Assembly: GCA_002309795.1 (NCBI GenBank)
Contig: DBXZ01000033.1
Location: forward strand, 5,251-24,845
DNA: 19,595 bases
Direction: 5' to 3'
Source of the DNA: Bacteroidales bacterium UBA1199
Lineage (GTDB): Bacteria > Bacteroidota > Bacteroidia > Bacteroidales > UBA932
Shown here: in pieces, positions 1 through 6,445 of the stretch
Position numbering within the stretch: position 1 is the first letter of the stretch
How the letters are laid out: every line of letters begins with the position of its first letter
The notes under the pieces: generated by a model
Seen by the model: the letters and a program-made list of their open reading frames with translations, nothing else
Told to the model about the DNA's origin: nothing
Database searches by the model: none
Position numbers and translations under genes: made by a program

Positions 1-96
1 GGTACTTCCCTGAAGTTCCAGCGCAAAGTCGCTCAGGCCATCAAGCGTGCGCGCCACCTTGCTCTTCTGCCCTACGTTACCGATCTTTTGAAATAA
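1..96 (+). CDS. rpsR: 30S ribosomal protein S18, C-terminal part (5' truncated by window)
   Basis: The first 31 codons in frame 1 read as the C-terminal part of ribosomal protein S18, ending in a TAA at 94-96. The conserved S18 tail is visible as TSLKFQRKVAQAIKRARHLA followed by LLPY. S18 binds the platform of the 30S subunit next to S6. It lies 12 bases before rplI, which fits the common rpsF-rpsR-rplI ribosomal operon; rpsF would be outside the window to the left. Nothing odd is seen in this fragment. Confidence 0.95.
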   Translation, partial: GTSLKFQRKVAQAIKRARHLALLPYVTDLLK

Positions 97-101
97 GGAG
101 G
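95..101 (+). promoter_or_regulatory. Strong Shine-Dalgarno sequence of rplI
   Basis: AAGGAGG overlaps the rpsR stop codon and lies 7 bases before the rplI ATG. It is notable because most other genes in this window have no recognisable Shine-Dalgarno sequence, as is usual in Bacteroidetes. Confidence 0.7.
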
Positions 102-108
102 ACGAATT

Positions 109-567
109 ATGGAAGTTATTCTCAAACAAGATGTCCGTAACCTCGGTTACAAAGACGATATCGTAACGGTCAAGAACGGTTACGGCGCAAACTATCTGAT
201 TCCGCAGGGTATCGCCATCATGGCAACCCCCACCGCGAAGAAGATCCACGCTGAAAACATGCGCCAGCGCGCTCAGAAAGAGCAGAAGATGGTTGACGAC
301 GCAAAGGCACTCGCAGCAAAGCTCGAAGGCGCAGCTGTCAAGGTCGCTGCCAAGGTGAGCTCGAACGGCAAAGTCTTCGGTTCCGTCAGCAACATCCAGG
401 TTGCTGAGGCGCTCGCTGCCATGGGCATCGAGGTCGACCGCAAGAACGTCACCCTCGTGGGTGCCGACACCATCAAGGAGGTCGGTTCCTACACCGCAGA
501 GGTGAAGTGCTACCGCGACATCAAGGCTACGGTCAACGTAGAGGTTGTCGCAGCTGAGGAGGAATAG
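109..567 (+). CDS. rplI: 50S ribosomal protein L9
   Basis: A 152-residue protein of normal L9 length. L9 binds 23S rRNA near the L1 stalk through its N-terminal domain and carries a long connecting helix and a C-terminal domain. The L9 N-terminal signature is clear: MEVILKQDVRNLGYKDD, then VKNGYGANYLIPQGIA (about residues 21-36), followed by a Lys/Ala/Glu-rich helix (about 43-75) and the C-terminal domain with KVFGSVS. The ATG at 109 is supported by the AAGGAGG at 95-101. It is co-transcribed with rpsR, 12 bases upstream, and is closed by an intrinsic terminator at 586-618. Confidence 0.97.
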   Translation: MEVILKQDVRNLGYKDDIVTVKNGYGANYLIPQGIAIMATPTAKKIHAENMRQRAQKEQKMVDDAKALAAKLEGAAVKVAAKVSSNGKVFGSVSNIQVAEALAAMGIEVDRKNVTLVGADTIKEVGSYTAEVKCYRDIKATVNVEVVAAEEE

Positions 568-585
568 TCTGAAGCGAAAGCCACA

Positions 586-618
586 ACGGGTCGCCCGGCA
601 CGGGCGGCCCGTTTTTTG
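586..618 (+). terminator. Rho-independent terminator after rplI
   Basis: A 12-base GC-rich arm (586-597) and its near-perfect complement (601-612, one G-T pair) enclose a GCA loop and run directly into a T-tract. It ends the ribosomal operon. The T-tract also supplies the -33-like TTTG of the next promoter. Confidence 0.88.
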
Positions 619-642
619 TTTCGTTACTTATTGTTACCTTTG
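616..642 (+). promoter_or_regulatory. Bacteroidetes-type promoter of the GT2 gene
   Basis: TACCTTTG at 635-642 matches the Bacteroidetes -7 consensus TAnnTTTG exactly. A TTG at 616-618, the end of the rplI terminator T-tract, lies 16 bases upstream as a -33 candidate; that spacing is a little short. Only 6 bases separate the -7 box from the ATG at 649, so the mRNA should be almost leaderless. Confidence 0.6.
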
Positions 643-648
643 TCCCGT

Positions 649-1680
649 ATGGATATAGCAGTCGTTATCCTGAATTGGAACGGAAAAGCGATGCTGGAGC
701 GGTTCCTGCCCGGCGTCGTGGAGTCCGCCGCCGCCTTCGGAGGCGGCGAAAGCGGCGACGCCGCTTTCGTTGTCGTGGCCGACAACGGCTCCACCGACGG
801 CTCCCAGGCGTGGATGGAGGAGCACTTCCCGCAGGTCCGGCTGCTGGAATTCGACCAGAACTACGGCTTTACCGGCGGCTATAACCGGGCCCTGCTGGAG
901 ATTGAAGCCGACTACTATGTGCTGCTCAACTCCGACGTGGAGACCCCGAAGGGGTGGCTCGATCCCCTCTTCGAGTTCATGGAGGAGCACCCGGAGGCCG
1001 GTATCTGCCAGCCCAAACTCTGCTCGGCGGCCGACCATGGCCGGTTCGAATATGCCGGCGCGGCGGGCGGTTTCATTGACCGCTACGGCTACCCCTTCTG
1101 CCGCGGCCGGATCCTTTCGAATATTGAAAAAGACAACGGGCAGTACGACGAACCGCTGGAGATATTCTGGGCCAGCGGTGCCTGCATGATGATTCGTGCC
1201 GCGCTCTATCACCACCTGGGCGGGCTGGATGAATCGTTCTTCGCCCATATGGAAGAGATTGACCTCTGCTGGCGGGCGCGCCTGCTGGAGTACCAGATCT
1301 GGTGCATCCCCGCTTCCGTGGTTTACCACGTGGGCGGCGGCACCCTTCCCAACAACTCGCCTCGCAAACTCTATTTCAACTACCGCAACAACCTGCTGAT
1401 GCTCCGCAAGAACCTGCCGGATTCGAGCCGCTACCACCGCCGTTTCCGCACCCGGCTCCTGCTGGACGACCTTTCTGCAGCCGTCTACCTGCTGACGGGC
1501 CGCTGGCGCAGTTTCGCCGCCGTCTGCCGGGCACACCGCGACTACCGCCGCATGCGGCGCGATCTGGAGGTCTCGCCGTTCGAAGAGGGACGCGACTTCG
1601 AAGGCCTCTATCCCAGAAGCATCGTGTTCGACTTCTTCCGCTCGCGCAAGCGGCTGAAATTCTCAGACTTGGATTTTTAA
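649..1680 (+). CDS. Family 2 glycosyltransferase (rhamnosyltransferase-like)
   Basis: A 343-residue soluble-looking GT-A fold glycosyltransferase, which transfers a sugar from a nucleotide-sugar donor, probably at the inner face of the inner membrane for a surface polysaccharide. Visible motifs are the start AVVILNWNG (residues 4-12), DNGSTDGS (45-52), the metal-binding LNSDVETP (93-100, a DxD variant), ASGACMMIR (175-183) with GGLDE nearby, and EEIDLCWR (202-209), the usual ExDLC-R motif of WbbL/RfbN-like enzymes. No membrane segment is evident. An in-frame TTG at 616 would add 11 residues, but the ATG at 649 begins the conserved domain and follows the promoter. No sugar gene cluster surrounds it, so donor and acceptor cannot be named. 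It overlaps the end of murF by 3 bases tail to tail. Confidence 0.9.
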   Translation: MDIAVVILNWNGKAMLERFLPGVVESAAAFGGGESGDAAFVVVADNGSTDGSQAWMEEHFPQVRLLEFDQNYGFTGGYNRALLEIEADYYVLLNSDVETPKGWLDPLFEFMEEHPEAGICQPKLCSAADHGRFEYAGAAGGFIDRYGYPFCRGRILSNIEKDNGQYDEPLEIFWASGACMMIRAALYHHLGGLDESFFAHMEEIDLCWRARLLEYQIWCIPASVVYHVGGGTLPNNSPRKLYFNYRNNLLMLRKNLPDSSRYHRRFRTRLLLDDLSAAVYLLTGRWRSFAAVCRAHRDYRRMRRDLEVSPFEEGRDFEGLYPRSIVFDFFRSRKRLKFSDLDF

Positions 1681-2987
1681 AGAACCTCGGGCAGCTTCTC
1701 GAGGTGGATGCCGTGCGATCCTTTGATCAGGATGGTGCGGCCGGTGAGCGGCTGTGCTTCCAGGAAGGCGCGCAGTGCCGCTGAATCTGCAAAGCATTGG
1801 ATGCCCTTGGCCTTGGCGCAGCGCACTTTGGAAGCGGCCTCGGTAAACTCTTTCCCCACCAGGAAAATGGATTTGGAAAGGGTCATCGCCTTGGCCAGCG
1901 CCGCGGAGTGCTCGGTGGCCGATTCGCCGCCCAACTCCAGCATGTCGCCCAGGATCAGGGTCTTCTCCGCAAAGGAGGTTCTGGCAAAATTGTCGAGTGC
2001 CACCCCCATGCTCGTGGGGTTCGCGTTGTAGGTATCTACGATCAGCGTGTTGCGCCCGGTGCGGACCATCTGCGAACGGTCGTTGGCGGGACGGTAGGCC
2101 GCGATGGCGCCAATGGCCTCAGCCTGCGGCACACCGAAGTGCACACCCACGCAGAGCGCTGCCAGCGCGTTGTCGGCGTTGTAGGCGCCCACCAGATTGG
2201 TTTCGACCTCCGTGCCGTCGGGCAGCCGGAAACGCAGGAAGGGATGTTCCGCCGTGACTTCCAGCACCTCGACGCCCTGTTTCTGCACGCCGTAAGGCTC
2301 GCTCACCAGGCCGCTGCGGGCTGCGATCATCTCGCAGAGATGGGGATTGTCGGCGTTATAGAAAGCCAGGCCACCGCTCTGGCGCAGGTAGTCGTAGAGT
2401 TCACCCTTGGTCTGCTTCACCCCTTCGAACGAGCCGAATCCCAAGATATGGGCCTTGCCCACATTGGTGATCAGGCCGCAGGTGGGCTGGGCGATCTGCA
2501 CCAGCGTCGCGATTTCGCCGGGTGCGCTGGCGCCCATTTCAATCACGGCCGCGCGCGTCTTGGCGTTGATGCCGAAGAGGGTGAGCGGAACGCCGATATG
2601 GTTGTTCAGGTTGCCTTTGGTATAGACGGTTTCGAACTTGCGGGCCATCACGGCGCTCACCAGCTCCTTGGTGGTGGTTTTGCCGTTGGTGCCGGTGATT
2701 CCGATCACCGGAATGTTGAACTGACGGCGGTGATAGGCCGCCAGATTCTGGAGCGTCTCCAGCACGTTCTCCACCAGGTAGCATTCTCCCTTTCCGGCCT
2801 TGACGCCCTGCAGCGAAGCGCGGTCCACCACCGCAATTCGGGCACCCTTCTCGAGGGCCTGCACGGCGAAATCGTTGCCGTCGAAGGTCTCTCCCTTGAG
2901 GGAGAAGAACATTGAACCTTCCGTGATGGCGCGGCTGTCGGTCGTGACGCCGCTGCACTTCTTGAAGAGTTTATAAAGGGTTTCCAT
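1677..2987 (-). CDS. murF: UDP-N-acetylmuramoyl-tripeptide--D-alanyl-D-alanine ligase
   Basis: A 436-residue cytoplasmic Mur ligase that adds the D-Ala-D-Ala dipeptide to the UDP-MurNAc-tripeptide in peptidoglycan synthesis, using ATP. The N-terminal substrate domain shows TTDSRAITEGSMFFSLKGE (about residues 15-33), typical of MurF. The ATP-binding loop is GITGTNGKTTTK (96-107), followed by TKGNLNNHIGVPLTL and EMGASAPGEI, both MurF signatures, and the C-terminal DTYNANPTSM. Length is normal. It starts 9 bases after the dut stop, so the two probably form a minus-strand transcription unit. It sits apart from other dcw cluster genes. Its stop overlaps that of the convergent glycosyltransferase. 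Confidence 0.96.
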   Translation of the reverse strand: METLYKLFKKCSGVTTDSRAITEGSMFFSLKGETFDGNDFAVQALEKGARIAVVDRASLQGVKAGKGECYLVENVLETLQNLAAYHRRQFNIPVIGITGTNGKTTTKELVSAVMARKFETVYTKGNLNNHIGVPLTLFGINAKTRAAVIEMGASAPGEIATLVQIAQPTCGLITNVGKAHILGFGSFEGVKQTKGELYDYLRQSGGLAFYNADNPHLCEMIAARSGLVSEPYGVQKQGVEVLEVTAEHPFLRFRLPDGTEVETNLVGAYNADNALAALCVGVHFGVPQAEAIGAIAAYRPANDRSQMVRTGRNTLIVDTYNANPTSMGVALDNFARTSFAEKTLILGDMLELGGESATEHSAALAKAMTLSKSIFLVGKEFTEAASKVRCAKAKGIQCFADSAALRAFLEAQPLTGRTILIKGSHGIHLEKLPEVL

Positions 2988-2996
2988 GGAAGAATA

Positions 2997-3428
2997 CTAT
3001 CGTCCGGTTGAACCGAATCCGCCGGTTCCGCGCTCCGTTTCGTCGAGGGCTTCCACCACTTCCCATTCCACCTTTTCATAGCGGGCGATCACCATCTGGG
3101 CGATCCGTTCGCCGGGATTGATGACGAACGGGGTGTTGGAAAGGTTGACCAGCAGCACGCAGACTTCGCCGCGATAATCGGCATCTACCGTGCCGGGCGC
3201 ATTGGTCACCGTGATTCCGTGTTTGGCGGCCAGTCCGCTGCGCGGCCGGATCTGCGCCTCATACCCTTCCGGTAAGGCTATAAAGAGGCCGGTGGGCACC
3301 ATGGTCCGCTCGAGCGGGCCCAGGGTGACGGGCTCTGTAAGGTTGGCTCTGAGGTCCATCCCGGCGGAAAGCGGCGTGGCATAGGCCGGGCAGGGAAAGG
3401 GGGAATGGTTTACAATGCGTGCTTTCAT
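2997..3428 (-). CDS. dut: dUTP diphosphatase (dUTPase)
   Basis: A 143-residue trimeric-type dUTPase that hydrolyses dUTP to dUMP and pyrophosphate, keeping uracil out of DNA and supplying dUMP for thymidylate. All five family motifs are present in order: AGMDLRA (22-28), RPRSGLA (61-67), [14 protein letters not shown] (76-89, with the catalytic Asp), GERIAQMVI (about 105-113) and [10 protein letters not shown] (133-142). The length is normal, and the full C-terminal arm that closes over the active site is present. It is first in a dut-murF pair. A -7 box 5 bases before the ATG suggests a leaderless transcript. Confidence 0.97.
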   Translation of the reverse strand: MKARIVNHSPFPCPAYATPLSAGMDLRANLTEPVTLGPLERTMVPTGLFIALPEGYEAQIRPRSGLAAKHGITVTNAPGTVDADYRGEVCVLLVNLSNTPFVINPGERIAQMVIARYEKVEWEVVEALDETERGTGGFGSTGR

Positions 3429-3433
3429 GAACG

Positions 3434-3441
3434 CAAATTTA
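3434..3441 (-). promoter_or_regulatory. -7 promoter box of dut
   Basis: On the minus strand TAAATTTG matches TAnnTTTG and ends 5 bases before the dut ATG (3428). No good -33 TTTG is visible, so the call rests on the -7 box and its position. Confidence 0.45.
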
Positions 3442-3452
3442 CATTTTTTTAC

Positions 3453-3460
3453 TAGATTTG
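3453..3460 (+). promoter_or_regulatory. -7 promoter box of the BASS transporter gene
   Basis: TAGATTTG matches TAnnTTTG and lies 18 bases before the ATG at 3479. The -33 box is not clear. The polymerase footprint here would overlap that of the divergent dut promoter, whose -7 box is only 11 bases away. Confidence 0.45.
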
Positions 3461-3478
3461 TCGGGTTAATTGCTACCT

Positions 3479-4477
3479 ATGATTAAAGAACAGCTTGCTT
3501 CCCTCGACAGCGTCAATCTCAATCTCGGCGGAGGGACCGGACTTGCACTCAGTATCGTGCTCGCCCTGATTATGTTCGGCATCGCGCTGGGCATCACGGG
3601 CAAAACCCTGAAAAACGTTTTTATTCACCCCAAATCCATCCTGACGGGCGTCTGCCTTCAGTGGATCGGCCTGCCGGTGGTCACCTTCCTGCTGGCCCTG
3701 CTCCTGGGCCACTGGATCACTCCGATGGTGGCGCTCGGCATGATTCTCGTGGCCAGCTGCCCCGGCGGCAACATCTCGAACTTCATGAGTTCCTGGGCCA
3801 AGGGCAACATCGAACTTTCGGTCAGCATGACGGCGGTCGCCACCCTATTCGCGCCGCTCATCACCCCGCTCAACTTCTGGATGTGGGGCAATCTCTACCT
3901 GAAGGTCTCGAACCTGGCCGGCACCCTCACCATCCCGCATCTGGTCATCCCCTTCTGGAGCATGTTCTGGCAAGTGTTCACCATCCTGGGCGTGCCCATC
4001 GTACTGGGTATGCTCTGCGCACGCTACCTTCCCAAGGTCGCCAAGGCCATCCAGCGGCCCTTCTCGATCTTCTCGATCGTGGTCTTCATCGCAATGGTGC
4101 TGATCATGTTTATCCCGAACTGGGAACTCTTCGTGAAGTACATCCTCTTCATTTTCATCCTCGTGCTGCTGCACAACGCCTTTGCCTTCGGTACCGGCTG
4201 GTTCGGCGCACGCGCCATGAAACTCCCGCCCAGGGACCGGCGTTCCATCACCATCGAGGTGGGTATCCAGAACTCCGGACTGGGTCTGACGCTGCTGCTC
4301 AACCCGGCCATTTTCTCGCCGGAACTGTGGAACAATCCGCAGACGGGCATCCTCTATGGCGGTATGCTTTTTGTAACGGCATGGTGGGGCATCTGGCACA
4401 TCATTTCGGGCCTGACCCTCGCTTCCATCTTCCGCGGCAAAAAACTGCCGGAGACAGAACAAATTATTAACAATTAA
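3479..4477 (+). CDS. Bile acid:sodium symporter (BASS/SBF) family transporter
   Basis: A 332-residue polytopic inner-membrane protein of the SBF (bile acid:Na+ symporter) family. Hydrophobic segments alternate along the whole length, with about 9-10 membrane spans. Family signatures are VASCPGGNISNFMSSWAKGN (91-110) plus the following IELSVSMT, and EVGIQNSGLGL (260-270); both regions line the sodium and substrate sites in this family. The N-terminal stretch includes GIALGITGKTLKNVFIHPKS, typical of the first repeat. BASS members carry bile acids, pantothenate, pyruvate or other organic anions, so the substrate here is unknown. The ATG at 3479 is preferred over an in-frame TTG at 3470. The cyclophilin lipoprotein gene follows after 6 bases, suggesting one transcript. 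Confidence 0.9.
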   Translation: MIKEQLASLDSVNLNLGGGTGLALSIVLALIMFGIALGITGKTLKNVFIHPKSILTGVCLQWIGLPVVTFLLALLLGHWITPMVALGMILVASCPGGNISNFMSSWAKGNIELSVSMTAVATLFAPLITPLNFWMWGNLYLKVSNLAGTLTIPHLVIPFWSMFWQVFTILGVPIVLGMLCARYLPKVAKAIQRPFSIFSIVVFIAMVLIMFIPNWELFVKYILFIFILVLLHNAFAFGTGWFGARAMKLPPRDRRSITIEVGIQNSGLGLTLLLNPAIFSPELWNNPQTGILYGGMLFVTAWWGIWHIISGLTLASIFRGKKLPETEQIINN

Positions 4478-4483
4478 CAAATT

Positions 4484-5170
4484 ATGAAAAAGTCTTTCTT
4501 TTTTGTTCTCTGTGCTGCAACCCTGCTGCTGACGGCTTGCGGCGGCGGCAAGAAGTCGGGCGGGACCCAGGAACCCACCCCCGTCGACGAACCTGAAAAG
4601 ACCGAAATCACGACTCCCGATCCCGGTAAGGAGCCTGAAACCAATATCGACCTCACGATGCAATACGAACCCAAATTCAAGATTGAAACCAGCGAAGGCA
4701 ATATCGTAGTCAAACTCTACGAAGAGACCCCGCTTCACAAAGACAACTTCATCAAACTGGCCCAGAAGCATTTTTACGACGGAATCCTCTTCCACCGCAT
4801 CATCAACGGCTTCATGATCCAGACGGGCGACCCGCTCACCAAAGACAGCACCAAGGTGAACGCCTGGGGCACCGGCGGTCCGGGCTACACGATTCCCGCG
4901 GAGATCGTCAAGGGATTCTCGCACAAGAAGGGGGCGCTGGCCGCCGCCCGCCGCGGCGACTTCGTCAACCCCGCCAAGGAATCTTCGGGTTCGCAGTTCT
5001 ATATCGTACAGGATGAAAACGGCTGCCGCCACCTGGACGGGGAATACACGATTTTCGGTGAAGTGGTCAGCGGCCTGAATATCATCGATAAGATCGCCGC
5101 CAAACGCACCGACAGCCACGACCGTCCCAGCGAGCCGGTCAAAATTATTTCGGTTACACCGGTCGAATAA
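4484..5170 (+). CDS. Cyclophilin-type peptidyl-prolyl cis-trans isomerase, lipoprotein
   Basis: A 228-residue predicted lipoprotein with a cyclophilin domain, expected to speed proline isomerisation during folding in the periplasm or at the outer membrane. The signal peptide is MKKSFFFVLCAATLLLTAC with the lipid-bearing Cys at 19. A Pro/Glu/Thr-rich linker (about 20-60) precedes the cyclophilin core. Core signatures are FHRIINGFMIQTGDP (catalytic Arg in FHRI), GTGGPGYTIPAE, SSGSQFYIV and LDGEYTIFGEVVSGL. The family's FxxFGxV segment is present as YTIFGEVV. It is probably co-transcribed with the BASS gene upstream, with only 6 bases between them. Transcription likely ends at the hairpin at 5243-5285. 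Confidence 0.94.
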   Translation: MKKSFFFVLCAATLLLTACGGGKKSGGTQEPTPVDEPEKTEITTPDPGKEPETNIDLTMQYEPKFKIETSEGNIVVKLYEETPLHKDNFIKLAQKHFYDGILFHRIINGFMIQTGDPLTKDSTKVNAWGTGGPGYTIPAEIVKGFSHKKGALAAARRGDFVNPAKESSGSQFYIVQDENGCRHLDGEYTIFGEVVSGLNIIDKIAAKRTDSHDRPSEPVKIISVTPVE

Positions 5171-5176
5171 AAAAGT

Positions 5177-5194
5177 TTGGCACACCCTTTGCTT
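5177..5194 (+). promoter_or_regulatory. Sigma-54 (-24/-12) type promoter candidate
   Basis: TTGGCAC at 5177-5183 and TTTGCTT at 5188-5194 match the RpoN consensus TGGCAC-N5-TTGC, with GG and GC exactly 10 bases apart. It sits just after the cyclophilin stop codon in the largest gap in the window. It would start RNA near 5203. No activator gene is nearby. The match is by eye; rpoN is not in the window. Confidence 0.5.
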
Positions 5195-5202
5195 AAACCT
5201 AA

Positions 5203-5285
5203 GTCGAAGACGAAAGTTTTTTCATAGGTTAAGTTTAGGTTAAAAAGAGAGATGGCGCGCCGCAAGGGGCGCCGTTTCTTTTTTG
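5203..5285 (+). ncRNA. Candidate short RNA between sigma-54 site and terminator
   Basis: If the sigma-54-type promoter is real, its transcript would run about 80 bases and stop at the hairpin at 5243-5285, before the rpsP promoter. No convincing reading frame fits in it. It contains two direct copies of TAGGTTAA (5225-5232 and 5236-5243) spaced 11 bases apart, and the complementary AACCTAA lies at 5196-5202. This is an inference from promoter plus terminator; the stretch could instead be only the 3' end of the cyclophilin transcript. Confidence 0.25.
5243..5285 (+). terminator. Intrinsic terminator with GCAA tetraloop
   Basis: Arms at 5254-5261 and 5266-5273 pair with one G-G mismatch around a GCAA tetraloop. 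The stem extends outward through an A/G-rich left flank (5243-5253) and a T-rich right flank (5274-5284). It would end the BASS-cyclophilin transcript and any sigma-54-driven RNA. The A/T flanks could let it work on both strands. Confidence 0.8.
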
Positions 5286-5311
5286 CATATTCCGGAAAAT
5301 GTGTATCTTTG
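5283..5311 (+). promoter_or_regulatory. Promoter of rpsP-rimM
   Basis: TATCTTTG at 5304-5311 is a perfect TAnnTTTG -7 box. TTG at 5283-5285, the last bases of the preceding terminator T-tract, lies 18 bases upstream as the -33 box. The predicted start near 5318 gives a leader of about 55 bases, in which AAGTTA (5337-5342) and TAACTT (5353-5358) could form a small hairpin. Confidence 0.72.
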
Positions 5312-5373
5312 CAGACCTTTTCTCGAGAAGATAAGGAAGTTAACGTATTTAGTAACTTTAATTTACATTTGAA

Positions 5374-5967
5374 ATGGCTGTTAAAATCCGCCTCTCCCGC
5401 CACGGCAAGAAGAATTTCGCATTCTTCCACATTGTGGTCACCGACGTGCGTTCGCCGCGCGACGGCCGCCTGATCGAACAGATCGGCATTTACAATCCCA
5501 ACACCAACCCTGCAACCATCGCTCTCGACGGCGAGCGAGCTCTCTATTGGCTCAACAACGGTGCACAGGCAACTACGACTGCCCGCCGCATCCTCTCCTA
5601 CGAAGGCGTCCTGCTGAAGAAGCACCTCCAGGGTGGCGTTGCCAAGGGAGCCCTCACCCAGGAAGAAGCTGACAAGAAGTGGAATGCCTGGAAGGCTGAG
5701 AAAGACGCGAAAGTGTCTTCCAAGAAGCAAACCGTTTCGAATGCAAGTGCAGAGGCCCACAAGGCAGCTGTAAGCGCTGAAGCCAAGGTCAACGAGGCTC
5801 GCGCCGAGGCAATTGCCCAGAAGAAGGCCGAGGCCGAGGCTGCTGCCCGCGCTGCCGCTGAAGAAGCTGCTGCCGCAAAGGCTGCTGAAGAGGCCGCTGC
5901 TGCCGCTGAAGCCACCGAGGCTGAAGCTGAAGCTGCACCTGCAGAAGAAGCACAACCCGAGGCATAA
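5374..5967 (+). CDS. rpsP: 30S ribosomal protein S16 with long Ala/Glu/Lys-rich C-terminal extension
   Basis: A 197-residue S16, about twice the 80-90 residues of enterobacterial S16. The core occupies about residues 1-80 with the usual start MAVKIRLSRHGKKNFAFFHI, then VVTDVRSPRDGR and IGIYNPNTNP. S16 binds 16S rRNA in the 30S body and aids assembly. After about residue 85 comes a charged segment and then a low-complexity tail rich in Ala, Glu and Lys (about 115-197), probably helical. C-terminally extended S16 proteins are common in Bacteroidetes, so the tail is likely genuine and not an error. rimM follows after one base, in line with the rpsP-rimM pairing of many bacteria. Confidence 0.96.
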   Translation: MAVKIRLSRHGKKNFAFFHIVVTDVRSPRDGRLIEQIGIYNPNTNPATIALDGERALYWLNNGAQATTTARRILSYEGVLLKKHLQGGVAKGALTQEEADKKWNAWKAEKDAKVSSKKQTVSNASAEAHKAAVSAEAKVNEARAEAIAQKKAEAEAAARAAAEEAAAAKAAEEAAAAAEATEAEAEAAPAEEAQPEA

Positions 5968-5968
5968 G

Positions 5969-6433
5969 GTGCCGAAGGTCCTGAAATCCTACGGCACGCA
6001 GGGCGCAGTGGTGACGAACCTCTGCCCGTCCGATTCGGATTTCAATCCCAAAGAACCGGTATTCATCGCATTCGATGAACTACCGGTTCCTTTTTATATC
6101 GAATCCATCCAGCCCAAGGGCGGCCGGACCATCGTCAAGTTCGAGGATATCGATTCGCTGGCGGCGGCTGAAGAGCTGGTAGGCCGCGAAATCTCCTTCT
6201 CGTTGGAGGAGGAAGCGGAAGAGGACGGGCCGGATCTGACCGGTCGGATGATCCGCAACGCCGCAGACGGCTCCGAGGTCGGCCGCGTCTGCGAGTGGTA
6301 CGACTTCGCAGGCAATCTCTGCGTGGAAATCGAACGGGAGGGCCGCCGCATTCTGCTGCCCCTCCACGAAGACCTCATCAAAAAGGTGAGCGCAGACAGC
6401 ATCTGGCTCACCATTCCTGAGGGACTTATCTAA
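5969..6433 (+). CDS. rimM: 16S rRNA processing protein RimM
   Basis: A 154-residue RimM, which binds the 30S head region via S19 and helps late 16S rRNA maturation. The N-terminal barrel begins KVLKSYGTQGAVV (the family's G-x-H-G-x-x-G-x-V region, with Tyr in place of His). It continues with FIAFDELPVPFYIESIQP and ends in VGREISF. The C-terminal PRC-barrel-like half shows LTGRMIRNAADGSEVGRV and ILLPLHEDLIKKV. The start is taken as GTG at 5969, one base after the rpsP TAA, because no ATG lies near the domain start; the reading frame is open further upstream through the rpsP tail, but that part looks nothing like RimM. Translation is probably coupled to rpsP. It is convergent with the next gene, 12 bases apart. 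Confidence 0.9.
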   Translation: MPKVLKSYGTQGAVVTNLCPSDSDFNPKEPVFIAFDELPVPFYIESIQPKGGRTIVKFEDIDSLAAAEELVGREISFSLEEEAEEDGPDLTGRMIRNAADGSEVGRVCEWYDFAGNLCVEIEREGRRILLPLHEDLIKKVSADSIWLTIPEGLI

Positions 6434-6445
6434 TCTGAAAGCCCG

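Noticed and set aside
634..1536. 300-codon minus-strand open frame opposite the glycosyltransferase
   Set aside because: The sense strand has a full set of GT2 motifs; the antisense translation has none.
1797..2915. 372-codon plus-strand open frame opposite murF
   Set aside because: murF motifs on the minus strand are unambiguous, so this is an antisense shadow.
3845..5185. 446-codon minus-strand open frame opposite the transporter and cyclophilin genes
   Set aside because: It is a shadow of two well-supported genes and runs across their junction; composition is His/Asp/Arg-rich without domain motifs.
5252..5473. 73-codon open frame starting in the terminator before rpsP
   Set aside because: It begins inside the hairpin, crosses the rpsP promoter and overlaps rpsP out of frame; no family resemblance.
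5813..5968. Upstream in-frame extension of rimM through the rpsP tail
   Set aside because: The translation is a Pro/Leu/Arg/Lys-rich frame-shifted reading of the Ala/Glu repeat, unlike any RimM N-terminus.
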